Shown here: positions 21,501 through 31,496 of the stretch, one piece after another
Layout of the letters: each line of letters starts with the position of its first letter
Numbering within the stretch: position 1 is the first letter of the stretch
From: Heliopora coerulea
Taxonomy: Eukaryota > Cnidaria > Anthozoa > Scleralcyonacea > Helioporidae
Reading direction: 5' to 3'
Length of the DNA stretch: 64,000 nucleotides
Assembly (NCBI GenBank): GCA_030142905.1
Contig: JASJOG010000079.1
Span: 1,168,501 to 1,232,500, forward strand
Translations under genes and position numbers: made by a program
Notes under the pieces: generated by a model
What the model was told of the DNA's origin: nothing
The model's input: only the letters and a program-made list of their open reading frames with translations
The model's database searches: none

Positions 21501-22840
21501 GGATTACCATTTTTGAATACTGTGATCCAAACATGCGAGAAGTCTCGAGACTTGAGAAAAGTGTAAAAAAATCCCAAGACACTAAGAGAGTGTTTTTAGC
21601 TTTTCGAAAGTCGTACAACATCCCAAGTGTTTGCATAACAGTATCCAAACTCTGGAATCCATTTGGGGTTTCTTTGACAAAAAAACCAAAGATGAAAAGC
21701 AGTTAAGTTAAAAACACAATGATGAAGTAAGGAATTCTCCCAAAAATTAACGACCACCAATCAGTGCTGGGCTTAAGAAAATTAAACCCTGGTGAACAAG
21801 GCAAAGCCACTTCAAAGCGGTGACAAAGAGGAAAGACAAGTGTATTTTTCAAGCTATTTGAAAGTCAAGCAAGGTACCAACTGTTTGAATCACAGTATTC
21901 AAACACACAAAAACCACAGGGCCATACCATGAGGGGGGCGGGGGGGGCATTGGGGCGCTAGGACCGGATGCAAACTTTTGAGGGGAGACATTTTCAGGCA
22001 CAGAAATTCGACTTTTTTGGACTTTTTTTAAATTCAAAAATATTCCGCAGAACTCAATTAAATGTTAAATCAAGTTCTCAATGTCTCACCGTTTCATGAT
22101 TACTTTGCAGCTGTCAAGGCTCAGAAGGTTTTAAATTTTCAACTACATTTTAAGTAATAAAAATTTAAAATGACCATAAGCTGTTTTCTCAACAGGTGTA
22201 CCTCGTTTAGTTGTCAGGAGCCTGGGGTGCGTTAGGAAGAGCTGAAGGGACGTCTTTAAAATAATTTGACCCAGGTAAATTACCACCTAGGAACAGCTCA
22301 AAAAAACTATTACGTTTTTCTTTTATCAAACAATAAGATTGAACTTGCAAAACAAACTTCAGTGCAATTTCGGCGGGAAATTTTCCGTATTTGGATGTTC
22401 AACCAATCAGAGTGCGCGATCGGGACAAGTTATCTTATAATAAGGATTCATGAGGAAAATACATAAGAAACTGATAGCCATGTCGTGTTTTTATATGTGA
22501 TAGAGACTCGTGAGTTTGCATGCGAAGAAGAAGCTAACTTGTTTGTCTTAGAAAACATAAATTTCTTAACTTTCTTCGCGAATTAGCGTAATTGGAGGTT
22601 TGTGTTATAGAAGACATCTAAAAAGTCTCAGTACGTGATTTATTCGGTTAAAAACATTTGGCTATCCTCCCTTGTTTTCACTCCCAATAAAGCACTCCTG
22701 CTCGATTTTAATGTTAAAGAGTAAGAGAATATTCACACATGTTGCAAAATGCACCAAAGTAATCACGACAAGCAAAAGATAAAACATATTCGGAAAAATA
22801 ATGTCATTTTGTAAACTCAAGATTCGAGTTATATAAGTGA
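18513..22840. other. Long AT-rich stretch without recognisable genes
   Basis: 4.3 kb with only short frames of random-looking composition. It contains a 9-bp tandem (GTCGCATTA, three copies near 20803-20829) and a G-rich tract near 21931. A CCAATCAGAG motif is at 22402. No exon with clear splice sites was supported. Confidence 0.5.
21931..21957 (+). repeat. G-rich tract, possible G-quadruplex
   Basis: Runs of 6, 8 and 4 G within 27 bases in an otherwise AT-rich region. The 8-G run can supply two of the four tracts of a quadruplex. Confidence 0.6.
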
Positions 22841-22860
22841 CGAGACACAGAGTGAAATGG

Positions 22861-22894
22861 AGATATTTCGATTTTATTACAAAATCATCTTCAA
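22861..22894 (-). ncRNA. Decayed hammerhead-like motif, PLE-4 tail
   Basis: On the minus strand UUGAAGA (core with C3 changed to U), a perfect 6-bp helix II (GAUUUU/AAAAUC) and GAAA are present. Helices I and III are not convincing. Relic only. Confidence 0.4.
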
Positions 22895-23079
22895 ACCAAA
22901 TGACAATACAAAAACATACCTAGGTCTTTATATATTTTCATGAACCGTGATGACATCATCGGTGAAGAAGAAGAATGCCTACCTGGCTATATTTACGTGT
23001 CAATGCTAATGGGTAATATCTAATTGTGATAGGTGGTGATAACATGATATGACAGAGCAGTGTTAAGGATGAATAGGAA

Positions 23080-23380
23080 AGCTGATAGAAGTATATTAGG
23101 TAAAAAGAGACAACTCCTTGCTAGCCTTAAGACCCGAGTTGAGTTCTGGTTTAATAAACTTAATGTGCAGTGCTTCTATAATTAAAAGTTGGTTGGTGTT
23201 ACTAGACTTATTCGAATAGAGAATTTTATAATTATTAAAAATAAGATTTTTCATGCATGAGGTTAAGTCTGAAGAACAAGAAAGATCATTGAGTCTATTG
23301 TATTGGTGACAGAAGTTGGGAATGAATAGTGAGTGTTCACATTCTAGTAAGTGTTGGGCAACTGCACTGGTGGTGTGCTA
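23080..23380 (-). pseudogene. PLE-4 protein C-terminus
   Basis: About 95 codons on the minus strand: an AQHLLECEHS motif, then a Leu-rich region ending LLIIEALHIKFIKPELNSGL-type and KELSLF. This is the segment that follows GIY-YIG in PLE proteins. The frame is open but starts abruptly at the inversion junction near 23381-23394. Confidence 0.7.
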
Positions 23381-23393
23381 AGTGCCTTACTTC

Positions 23394-23641
23394 TCCGGTT
23401 AAATTCATCGTTATTTACGACACTAAGAAAATCTCATATTTCATTTCCAACAAAAATAAAATTCCTGATTTCACCCCCAGTAATCTTGTTTATCAGATCA
23501 CTTATCCTGACTGCAATAAATCCTTACATAGGTAAAACTGATCGCTGTCTTCACAAACGCCTTTCCGAGCAATGCCAAATTTTCAGCTCTTATTTTTACC
23601 TCAAGCGGATCCCTAAACCTAATATCTACGGTAACTTCTAG
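23394..23641 (+). pseudogene. PLE-4 GIY-YIG core, inverted segment
   Basis: Reads KISYFISNKNKIPDF, then the first GIY-YIG strand (LVYQITYPDCNK) and, after a one-base frame slip near 23525, YIGKTDRCLHKRLSEQ. The YIG tyrosine and the Arg of the helix are kept. It stops at 23639-23641. Non-functional. Confidence 0.7.
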
Positions 23642-24057
23642 TTTTTTTCCATGCCACAAACCTGATCTTCTTCCTACATCTTGCCCTCCATGTACTCTGG
23701 CCCTTTCTCGACCCTCTTATTAGTTTGGCTCTCCTAGTCCTTCTCATCGAAGCTCAAAATCTCCATCAAGAACATTAGGTGGGCATTATTTTGCTATCAA
23801 GGTGTCTACCTCACTGGGAAGTTCGAGTGAACAAATTACCATTGTCCCACAGAAGCATACCATATTGTGACATTTAAACTATTGGACATTTAAAATAATT
23901 CAGCACATGCAAACACGTTATCTTGGCTACCTGGATGTTATTTACGCTCAATTAAATGAACTTATATAGCAATTAATAAAGACTTTTTATTTTCATAATT
24001 ATTTAGATAGAAGAGAATCTTATTAACATTCGGCACAAGAGGGTAATTTCCAAGATT
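23642..24057. other. No gene recognised
   Basis: About 400 bp between PLE-4 and the 21-bp repeat. I see no supported feature. Confidence 0.5.
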
Positions 24058-24621
24058 GAATTTTTATACCTAAGATTAAATAATCGAATAATAAAACTGA
24101 ACAATCGATTTATAAAACATTTATCATTTAATCATTTAATTTTAAGTGAATACTAGAATCCTGAGACGGAATCGGTAAATCCTAAATATTAATCATTAAA
24201 ATAAAGACGCAAATCTTCGAAACAAAAGACTGAATCTATGAATTCTGTGATTAATCACTGAATACTAAATTTGAATCATTGGGTGTAATGATTAAGTCTT
24301 TGAATCCAAAGATTGAGTTAAGCTCTGAGTCTAAAAAAAATAAATGGTAAGACTTAATAATTAAATCCAAAGGTAGTACCCTTGAGTTCAAAGGTCCATT
24401 CATTGAATCTGAAACATTAAATCCTAGCACATTGAATTTGGAGATTGACTCGTGGACGTCCTAATTTGAGTCTCTGAATCCTTAAATTGAATAACTGAGT
24501 GTTAAGAACGAAAAATAGAATCTTAAGGTGGAGTATTTGAACCCTAAAATAGAATATTTGAATCCAATGACTGAATTCCTTAATCGAGCATCTGAATGGT
24601 TGAATTTGAAGATCACATCAT
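24058..24621. repeat. Degenerate tandem repeat, 21-bp period
   Basis: About 27 diverged units, most exactly 21 bp, each beginning with GAATC/GAGTC or similar and containing TTGAATCC followed by an ATT or ACT end. Runs of consecutive 21-bp units are clear at 24238-24320, 24360-24402 and 24466-24621. Stops occur in all frames I read, so it is probably non-coding. 21 bp is two turns of B-DNA. Confidence 0.7.
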
Positions 24622-25320
24622 TTGGATTGTCTCATTAAAATTCTTTAAAGCATTCCTTACATATTTCGAATCATTCCTAATAACACCGCTATTAAATAAT
24701 TCCATACGAAGTAGGAAAGGAAAGCATTTAGGTTTACTGAAAACAAGTAGCCACAAGGAGAAAACTATAAGACGTAATTTCAAGTGAGAACAATATATCA
24801 AGATTTTATTTCATTCTGGTTTGTTTTCCTGACAGAAAGAAAATTGTCGATGATCTCAACCATACTTGTTTCAGTTTCAAACACGTCAGAAGACTGAGTG
24901 TCCTCCGAATCTCAATCAAGATAACAGTTGCAGGAATAAGTTACGTCAAAGTCCTCTTTACCAATTGTATTAATAGCTGTTCAAATTGAGGATAGTACGT
25001 ATCTTGAAAGAATTTTTAAGGAGCAGACAATTTTTGGTAAAAATACTGACAAATATGCTCCTTTTGACGGATATGCAGTGTGTTGCATTGTTTCAAGCAT
25101 AATTTGATTATTAACCTTCATTGAGAGAAGTTTGGAAAAGTTCATGCGAAAAAACAAAAATAAAACAATGGGTAATTTGTCGTTTCCCAGTTCCCGCACG
25201 GTTTAGCAATGCAATTTGGAATCGCCAAGGGACAAACAAACTTTCTCACAGAGACGCGATGATAAATATTCATCACATTCAACGTTGTAGAACGATATTT
25301 TAAGTAAAATCTCTTAAATA
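24622..25320. other. No gene recognised
   Basis: Short frames only. It might contain upstream exons of the OTU-like pseudogene, but I could not define any. Confidence 0.4.
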
Positions 25321-25323
25321 GTT

Positions 25324-25562
25324 ATGATAATGTCTCGAATTCCTGCTGGTAGAACAGAACCAAGGGTTCCTGGTGACGGAAAATGCCTTTATCGAGCTAT
25401 GGCTATCGCTGTAGATGGCAAGACCGACGAATCTCACCTGAAACTCTATGTAATGAAACAATAGCTCAGTTTCCACACGTGTTTCAGCCTTACTTGTTCA
25501 CTGCTAAAACAGTGAAAGAGCATCTGACAAAGAGCTGGAAGAATGATACATGAGCAGAAACT
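25324..25562 (+). pseudogene. OTU-type cysteine protease-like gene, 5' part
   Basis: From ATG 25324 the frame reads a GDGKCLYRAMA motif (Cys codon 25384-25386). This is the OTU Asp-Gly-x-Cys catalytic loop, and the following helix matches OTU folds. The frame stops at 25462, but a shifted frame continues with CNETIAQFPHVF and a KEHLTKSWKND-type stretch up to the PLE-5 insertion. OTU proteins are deubiquitinases. Some are carried by transposons. The frameshift and the insertion make this copy a pseudogene. Whether it was a host gene or a transposon gene is open. Confidence 0.6.
25548..25562 (+). repeat. Target-site duplication of PLE-5, left
   Basis: ACATGAGCAGAAACT is repeated at 30234-30248. 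Part of the ACATG may belong to the PLE 3' end, so the true duplication is 10-15 bp. Confidence 0.85.
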
Positions 25563-25590
25563 AAAGTAAATGGTTTGAACCTGGGAGAAT
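25563..25590 (+). repeat. PLE-5 28-bp direct repeat, outer copy
   Basis: Identical to 28221-28248. It begins AAAGTAAATGGTTTG. In element orientation it lies right after the 3' end of the minus-strand unit. Confidence 0.85.
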
Positions 25591-25656
25591 CGTGACATGT
25601 TTGAGGAAGTTGATCGTCCAGGTTAGTGTAGTCTTGAGAAAGACTGTTGGTTGAAG

Positions 25657-25698
25657 TGACTGACGTTTCGACAGCCTTAGCGGCGGTCATCTTCAGAG
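25657..25698 (-). ncRNA. Hammerhead-ribozyme-like motif, PLE-5 left end
   Basis: Minus strand: core CUGAAGA (position 7 is free to vary), helix II of GAC/GUC plus GCC/GGC with one C-U mismatch and a GCUAA loop, GAAA, minimal helix III (AC/GU), and triplet GUC. Helix I is only partly paired, so activity is doubtful. Confidence 0.5.
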
Positions 25699-25852
25699 TC
25701 AAAAGGAGAGTAAAGGTCAGGTTCGCCTGTATTTGTATCTGGCTCGTCCGTGATAAGTGGGCGGTCATATTAGTCATGGAGGTGTGATATTTGGCGAGAA
25801 GCAATGGGTGTGGTTGTGTAGGCGTTAATTATCAGTTTGTCGAAGTGTAAGT

Positions 25853-28250
25853 CTATTGGCTGCTCGCACGTTTGACTTTGTGAATTAGTCGTTTGTAAGG
25901 TCCCGGTAATTGTTGTGATCGGTTCAATGGATTTTGTTCTAAGTTCGTATACCAGCTTTCTAGTGTGAGTCGCTGTTTGTAGTTGGTGCTGTACGTAATG
26001 CATTTTGCCGAATCCCAGTCAATGTTGTGTTTGGTTTGTCGGTGGTGTTCGGCAATGTGGTTGGTTTTGTCTCCGTTTTTTGTCGCTCGTTTGTGTTCTG
26101 TTAGTCGTATATTTAAGTTTCTGCTAGTCTCACCTATATAAGTGGCTTGGCAGTCGGAGCAATTAATTTTGTAAATTGCACCTTGTCTTTCGTGCGGTTG
26201 TTCTCTGTCCTTAACGTTAGTCAGTACATGTCGTAAAGTTGTGATGGGTTTGTGCGCTACTCGTATGTTGTATGGTCGTAAGATACGCGAGATAATCTCA
26301 GACGTACCTTTTATGTAGGGTATCGTTGCTGTAGTTGTTGTCGGACTGTTGTTTTTGTCGCGTTCATTGTCTTTGTAAGTGTTAAGTTTGATGGAGTCAG
26401 AGTTATAGTTGTTTTTGTGGAAAACGCATTGTAGGTAGTCATTTTCTTGGCGTAGAGCGTCGGGTGAGTTACAAATGAGTTGTGCGCGTCTCGTCAATGT
26501 TTTGATGGTGGTAGCTTTGTGTGAGGTTGGATTGTACGACGATTGGTCAAGTAGTCTGTCAGTATGCGTTGGTTTCCTGTAGACAGTGGTCTGTAGTTTG
26601 TTATTGTCACGACTTACCAAACAGTCAAGGAACGGAATAGCTCCGTCTTCTTCAATCTTTTTGGTAAATTGTATGTGACTGTTCTGTTCGTTAATGTGTT
26701 TGTGAAACTCGTCAATCTCGTCTTCGGGTAGTGCAGTAATCGTGTCGTCAACGTAACGAAACCAAAAAGGTAACGTGTGTTTGTAAGTTGTAAGAGCTCG
26801 TTCCTCTATGGATTGCATTACAATTTCAGCAACCACAACAGAAACGGGTGAGCCCATTGCCGTGCCATGTAACTGTTTGTAGTGTTTACCGTTGTATTGA
26901 AAGTAAGTTGATGTGAGACAAAGTTCCAGTAGTTCCACGATGTCCCCTGTAGGTAAAGGAAGTGCGTCAGTAAATTCGTTGATGGCAGTTTTGGTGCATT
27001 CTAGCGCCAGTTGAAGCGGAATACTGGTAAACAGTGATTTCACGTCAAAAGACACTAGCTTGTGGTTGTGTGGTATTTGTACTGTTTTGAGATTGTTGAT
27101 GAAGTTTTCAGTCGATCGTAGTCTATGTTGTGACTTGTTGGTTAGTGGTTGCAGTATGGTTGTTAAGTATTTGGAAAGTTCGTAAGTAGGCGACCCACAG
27201 AACGAAACTATAGGTCGCATGGGTATTTGTGGCTTGTGAAGTTTCGGTAGTCCGTACAGCTTTGGTGATCGCGGTACCGAACACCTGAGTCGATAGTAGG
27301 TTTGTTGAGTGATCGTGTTAGTTTTTCTCATCGAGAAAATTTTGTTGTTAAGTTTTCGTTGAAGTGATGGTGCAGGGTCTCGTTTAAGTAGTTCGTAGGT
27401 TTGTTTGTCGTTAACTAGTTCGTCCATTTTGTCGTAGTAATCGGTCTTGTCCATAACAACAGTAACGCGTCCTTTGTCTGCTGGTAATATGACAATGTTT
27501 TCGTCATGTTTTAGTCGTTTGAGTGCTTGTTTTTCGACTGTCGTCAAGTTAGTATCACGTATAGAGGCTGATTGTACGGTGGAGGCGACCCTACTCCTGA
27601 TCTCGTCTTTTGTTGCCTCTGCCAAATCTCTTTGAGAAGCTAAGACAGCCTCGACACTCGATATAATCGCCTCAGTCGGTATATGTTTGGGTGTTATAGA
27701 GTGTTTTAGTCCGTAGGACAGTAATCGAGTTTCAGTTTCGTCTAAAGGGCGCGAGGAAATATTCTTGACCCAGTTATCGTCATGCTTTTGTCGTTTACGT
27801 GTTCTGCTGCGTTGTAATCGTTCAAGTTTCTGTTGGTATTTCGCTCGATATTTTGTTTCGTTTTTGAGAGCTCGTTTGTCAGCAATGGTTTGTATAGTAG
27901 AAAGTAAGTCGGCACTCACGTTTGTTGGTATCAGTTGTCTCAGCTTGTCCAGTCTTCGTTGCTGTTGGTTTTTGTAGAAGTTGAGTCGTCTGTGGCAGTC
28001 GTTAATCCGCGCTCGGATCAGTCGTCTGCTGGTGGAGTTGACGATCTGAATAGCCTCTTGTGTGTTCAACGGGGACTTAATTCTAAGTCCTGCGGGAACG
28101 AGACCAAAATCCTTGCAGCGGTGGTTGAACCAGAGTTGTTGGCGAGTACGTCTGACCTTGCTTGCGAAACGGATGTAGTCGTTGGCAAGCTGTTCGCTCT
28201 GTCGGCCAAATGATCGTAATAAAGTAAATGGTTTGAACCTGGGAGAATTG
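25853..28250 (-). CDS. PLE-5 protein: reverse transcriptase plus GIY-YIG endonuclease
   Basis: About 800 codons open without a stop. The frame is open further to 28387, but that part is antisense to the opposing copy, so no true ATG is visible. N-terminal about 200 residues are basic and helical. The RT follows: ILPADKGRVTVVMD motif, YGLPKLHKP, SFDVKSLFTSIP, GTAMGSPVSVVVAE, FRYVDDTI catalytic box (near 26755), IPFLDCLV. A linker leads to the C-terminal GIY-YIG (AIYKINCSDCQ then YIGETSRNLNIRLTEH, near 26180-26090). It ends with TAG at 25853. It would reverse-transcribe PLE RNA at a nick made by its own endonuclease. The best preserved PLE here, possibly recently active. Confidence 0.85.
28221..28248 (+). 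repeat. PLE-5 28-bp direct repeat, central copy
   Basis: The same 28 bases as 25563-25590. It lies at the junction of the two opposing copies, at the 5' end of the minus-strand unit. Confidence 0.85.
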
Positions 28251-29981
28251 TACGGTCTACAATCGGCCTCTATACGTGATACTAACTTGACGACAGTCGA
28301 AAAACAAGCACTCAAACGACTAAAACATGACGAAAACATTGTCATATTACCAGCAGACAAAGGACGCGTTACTGTTGTTATGGACAAGACCGATTACTAC
28401 GACAAAATGGACGAACTAGTTAACGACAAACAAACCTACGAACTACTTAAACGAGACCCTGCACCATCACTTCAATGAAAACTTAACAACAAAATTTTCT
28501 CGATGAGAAAAACTAACACGATCACTCAACAAACCTACTATCGACTCAGGTGTTCGGTACCGCGATCACCAAAGCTGTACGGACTACCGAAACTTCACAA
28601 GCCACAAATACCCATGCGACCTATAGTTTCGTTCTGTGGGTCGCCTACTTACGAACTTTCCAAATACTTAACAACCATACTGCAACCACTAACCAACAAG
28701 TCACAACATAGACTACGATCGACTGAAAACTTCATCAACAATCTCAAAACAGTACAAATACCACACAACCACAAGCTAGTGTCTTTTGACGTGAAATCAC
28801 TGTTTACCAGTATTCCGCTTCAACTGGCGCTAGAATGCACCAAAACTGCCATCAACGAATTTACTGACGCACTTCCTTTACCTACAGGGGACATCGTGGA
28901 ACTACTGGAACTTTGTCTCACATCAACTTACTTTCAATACAACGGTAAACACTACAAACAGTTACATGGCACGGCAATGGGCTCACCCGTTTCTGTTGTG
29001 GTTGCTGAAATTGTAATGCAATCCATAGAGGAACGAGCTCTTACAACTTACAAACACACGTTACCTTTTTGGTTTCGTTACGTTGACGACACGATTACTG
29101 CACTACCCGAAGACGAGATTGACGAGTTTCACAAACACATTAACGAACAGAACAGTCACATACAATTTACCAAAAAGATTGAAGAAGACGGAGCTATTCC
29201 GTTCCTTGACTGTTTGGTAAGTCGTGACAATAACAAACTACAGACCACTGTCTACAGGAAACCAACGCATACTGACAGACTACTTGACCAATCGTCGTAC
29301 AATCCAACCTCACACAAAGCTACCACCATCAAAACATTGACGAGACGCGCACAACTCATTTGTAACTCACCCGACGCTCTACGCCAAGAAAATGACTACC
29401 TACAATGCGTTTTCCACAAAAACAACTATAACTCTGACTCCATCAAACTTAACACTTACAAAGACAATGAACGCGACAAAAACAACAGTCCGACAACAAC
29501 TACAGCAACGATACCCTACATAAAAGGTACGTCTGAGATTATCTCGCGTATCTTACGACCATACAACATACGAATAGCGCACAAACCCATCACAACTTTA
29601 CGACATGTACTGACTAACGTTAAGGACAGAGAACAACCGCACGAAAGACAAGGTGCAATTTACAAAATTAATTGCTCCGACTGCCAAGCCACTTATATAG
29701 GTGAGACTAGCAGAAACTTAAATATACGACTAACAGAACACAAACGAGCGACAAAAAACGGAGACAAAACCAACCACATTGCCGAACACCACCGACAAAC
29801 CAAACACAACATTGACTGGGATTCGGCAAAATGCATTACGTACAGCACCAACTACAAACAGCGACTCACACTAGAAAGCTGGTATACGAACTTAGAACAA
29901 AATCCATTGAACCGATCACAACAATTACCGGGACCTTACAAACGACTAATTCACAAAGTCAAACGTGCGAGCAGCCAATAG
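28250..29981 (+). pseudogene. PLE-5 second copy: truncated RT plus GIY-YIG
   Basis: Begins abruptly inside the protein at the segment just before the ILPADKGR motif and runs to the same C-terminus as the minus-strand copy. A single in-frame TGA at 28477-28479 follows SLQ, where the minus copy has an Arg codon. Only one other amino-acid difference was noticed (Ile for Val before AHKP). The YVDD box is near 29080 and the YIG motif near 29695. The lack of an N-terminal third and the stop make it inactive. Confidence 0.85.
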
Positions 29982-30135
29982 ACTTACACTTCGACAAACT
30001 GATAATTAACGCCTACACAACCACACCCATTGCTTCTCGCCAAATATCACACCTCCATGACTAATATGACCGCCCACTTATCACGGACGAGCCAGATACA
30101 AATACAGGCGAACCTGACCTTTACTCTCCTTTTGA

Positions 30136-30178
30136 CTCTGAAGATGACCGCCGCTAAGGCTGTCGAAACGTCAGTCAC
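30136..30178 (+). ncRNA. Hammerhead-ribozyme-like motif, PLE-5 right end
   Basis: Same arrangement as at 25657-25698, on the plus strand: core CUGAAGA at 30138, helix II, GAAA and triplet GUC. Helix I is weak. Confidence 0.5.
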
Positions 30179-30233
30179 TTCAACCAACAGTCTTTCTCAA
30201 GACTACACTAACCTGGACGATCAACTTCCTCAA

Positions 30234-30248
30234 ACATGAGCAGAAACT
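30234..30248 (+). repeat. Target-site duplication of PLE-5, right
   Basis: Second copy of ACATGAGCAGAAACT at the right edge of PLE-5, inside the OTU-like pseudogene. Confidence 0.85.
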
Positions 30249-30672
30249 GTTTGCTATTTTCAGTTGTGCCACTGCACTTCAGTGCACCATCGTAACTTAT
30301 TCAAACAAAAGTCAGAACTGGCTGAAGTTCGAACTTCGTGCGAAAGTTCCAGCCAAGATTGCTAACAACCAGTCGTGTTTTTATGCTGTAACTTTGGTGC
30401 TACACGATTTAAATTTTGAAACGAATCATTTCAATCTTTTACAACCAGACGAAGATTGTTGTTTAGCACCCAAACCTGAAATTATCTCGAAAGGCTTACT
30501 GTGGATCTGGTTAATGATGAACAATAGTTTACAGTACCCCTTTCGACTTTATGTGAACAATCAAAAAAAATTAATAAAGAGACATCCCAAAGAGGAAAAA
30601 AAGCTACTGTTAGAAAGCGACCAAAACGGAAAGCCTGTGGGCCGTAAATTAAAACAAGGCTTCGAAGATTGA
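30240..30672 (+). pseudogene. OTU-type protease-like gene, 3' part
   Basis: The frame resumes after PLE-5 as KLFAIFSCATALQCTIVTYS, then SCFYAVTLVLHDL, then ETNHFNLLQP, where His (30427-30429) fits the OTU catalytic histidine motif. About 65 further codons form a Lys-rich tail ending at TGA 30670-30672. The reading frame matches the shifted frame on the left of PLE-5, so the gene would read through the target duplication if the insert were absent. The insertion separates the Cys and His halves. Confidence 0.6.
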
Positions 30673-30859
30673 GAACACTAGAATCAAACCAAAGGTACCA
30701 AGTGTGAAACCAACTACCTGTGAGAACCACCGTAAAAGAGATAATATTAATAAGATGGCGCAATAATATAAAGCTGAAATTACCAATCTCAGAAAGGAAG
30801 AAACGCCAAACTTTGAACAAATACATGTTGAGGAGTAAAACAACTAAATAAATTTCAAA
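30673..30859. other. Short intergenic gap
   Basis: Nothing recognised. Confidence 0.4.
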
Positions 30860-31490
30860 AACACGAGAATACTTTTTAAAGACATCTTTCCGAAAGACTT
30901 ATGCCATCTTCAGTTTATAGAGTGATGTTTATAAGGCTGTAAATAGGAATTACAGAATGAATGAATTAATTGATTACAATGACGATATACTAAGTTGATT
31001 AATTACAATGACAATATGCTGTGTGAAGACTAAAGGAGGCAGTATTAAACGATAATTATGAAAAGAGGAAGGTGTCGATATGCAGAATTTGTGTGTTTAA
31101 ATCTGGTTCTCTATTTTGAATGTGTATAGTTTCTTTCAATTTGCGTGTGTAAGTGGTTTAGGCCAAATCTAAAATTTTAAAGCAGATTGGTTTGTAGTGC
31201 TTTTTACAATTCGTAGAGTTATTGGGGGTGTTTAAAGATGTCAGAACTTCGATCAGTTAAGGTGTGCTCCTCAATTCGTGTTGAGAAATGGCGATAGGTT
31301 TCACCAACGTAGAACAAATACATCCCACAGAGGTAAATCCATACTCCACGAATGATTTTAGAGCTGTGCGAATCGGGTTTTTAAAACTGAAAAAGATTTT
31401 TATTTTGAAAGTAGCGATCACTAGTTTCACGCTAAGGTCTAGACAGGAACGGTGACACACTTGTCTTATTTGTATTCCGTAAGTCTAGAA
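30860..31490 (-). mobile_element. PLE-6: Penelope-like relic, endonuclease end
   Basis: The minus strand 31460-31200 encodes a degenerate GIY-YIG region and 31200-31040 its C-terminal continuation with several stops. At 30905-30870 a CUGAAGA plus CGGAAAG stretch resembles an eroded hammerhead-bearing PLE tail. It lies outside the palindrome. Confidence 0.55.
31040..31470 (-). pseudogene. PLE-6 GIY-YIG fragment
   Basis: Minus strand: FKNPIRTALKSFVEYGFTSVGC, followed after a frame slip by YVGETYRHFSTRIEEHT, a clear YxG-E-R-H pattern of GIY-YIG endonucleases. A further stretch with TDRSSDIFKHP follows. Several stops. Fragment only. Confidence 0.6.
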
Positions 31491-31496
31491 TAATTA

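Larger units (their letters stand above)
22845..23640 (-). mobile_element. PLE-4: 5'-inverted Penelope-like fragment
   Basis: The left part (22845-23380) is minus-strand PLE 3' end: the protein C-terminus plus 3' tail with a hammerhead-like relic. The right part (23394-23640) is plus-strand and encodes the GIY-YIG core that should lie just upstream of that C-terminus. The two halves are complementary pieces of one protein, joined head to head. This is the structure expected from an inverted 5' segment. Confidence 0.7.
25563..30233 (-). mobile_element. PLE-5: young Penelope-like element, full copy facing truncated copy
   Basis: A full-length minus-strand unit (about 28250-25563) and a 5'-truncated plus-strand unit (28250-30233) face away from each other, so both 3' ends are outermost. 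The shared 2-kb parts are almost identical. A 10-15 bp target duplication flanks the whole 4.67 kb. A 28-bp direct repeat (25563-25590 and 28221-28248) marks the start of the unit and its recurrence after the 3' end, as in PLE pseudo-LTRs. Confidence 0.85.

Noticed and set aside
21849..22037. 62-codon Pro-rich frame on the minus strand
   Set aside because: The Pro codons come from the G-rich tract. No start context, homologue or splice support.
24058..24621. CRISPR-like array from regular 21-bp units
   Set aside because: Units are contiguous and degenerate, with no constant repeat alternating with unique spacers, and the genome is eukaryotic.
28251..28387. N-terminal 45 residues of the 844-codon frame in PLE-5
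   Set aside because: They are antisense to the opposing PLE copy. The frame is open by chance across the junction, so this ATG is not the real start.
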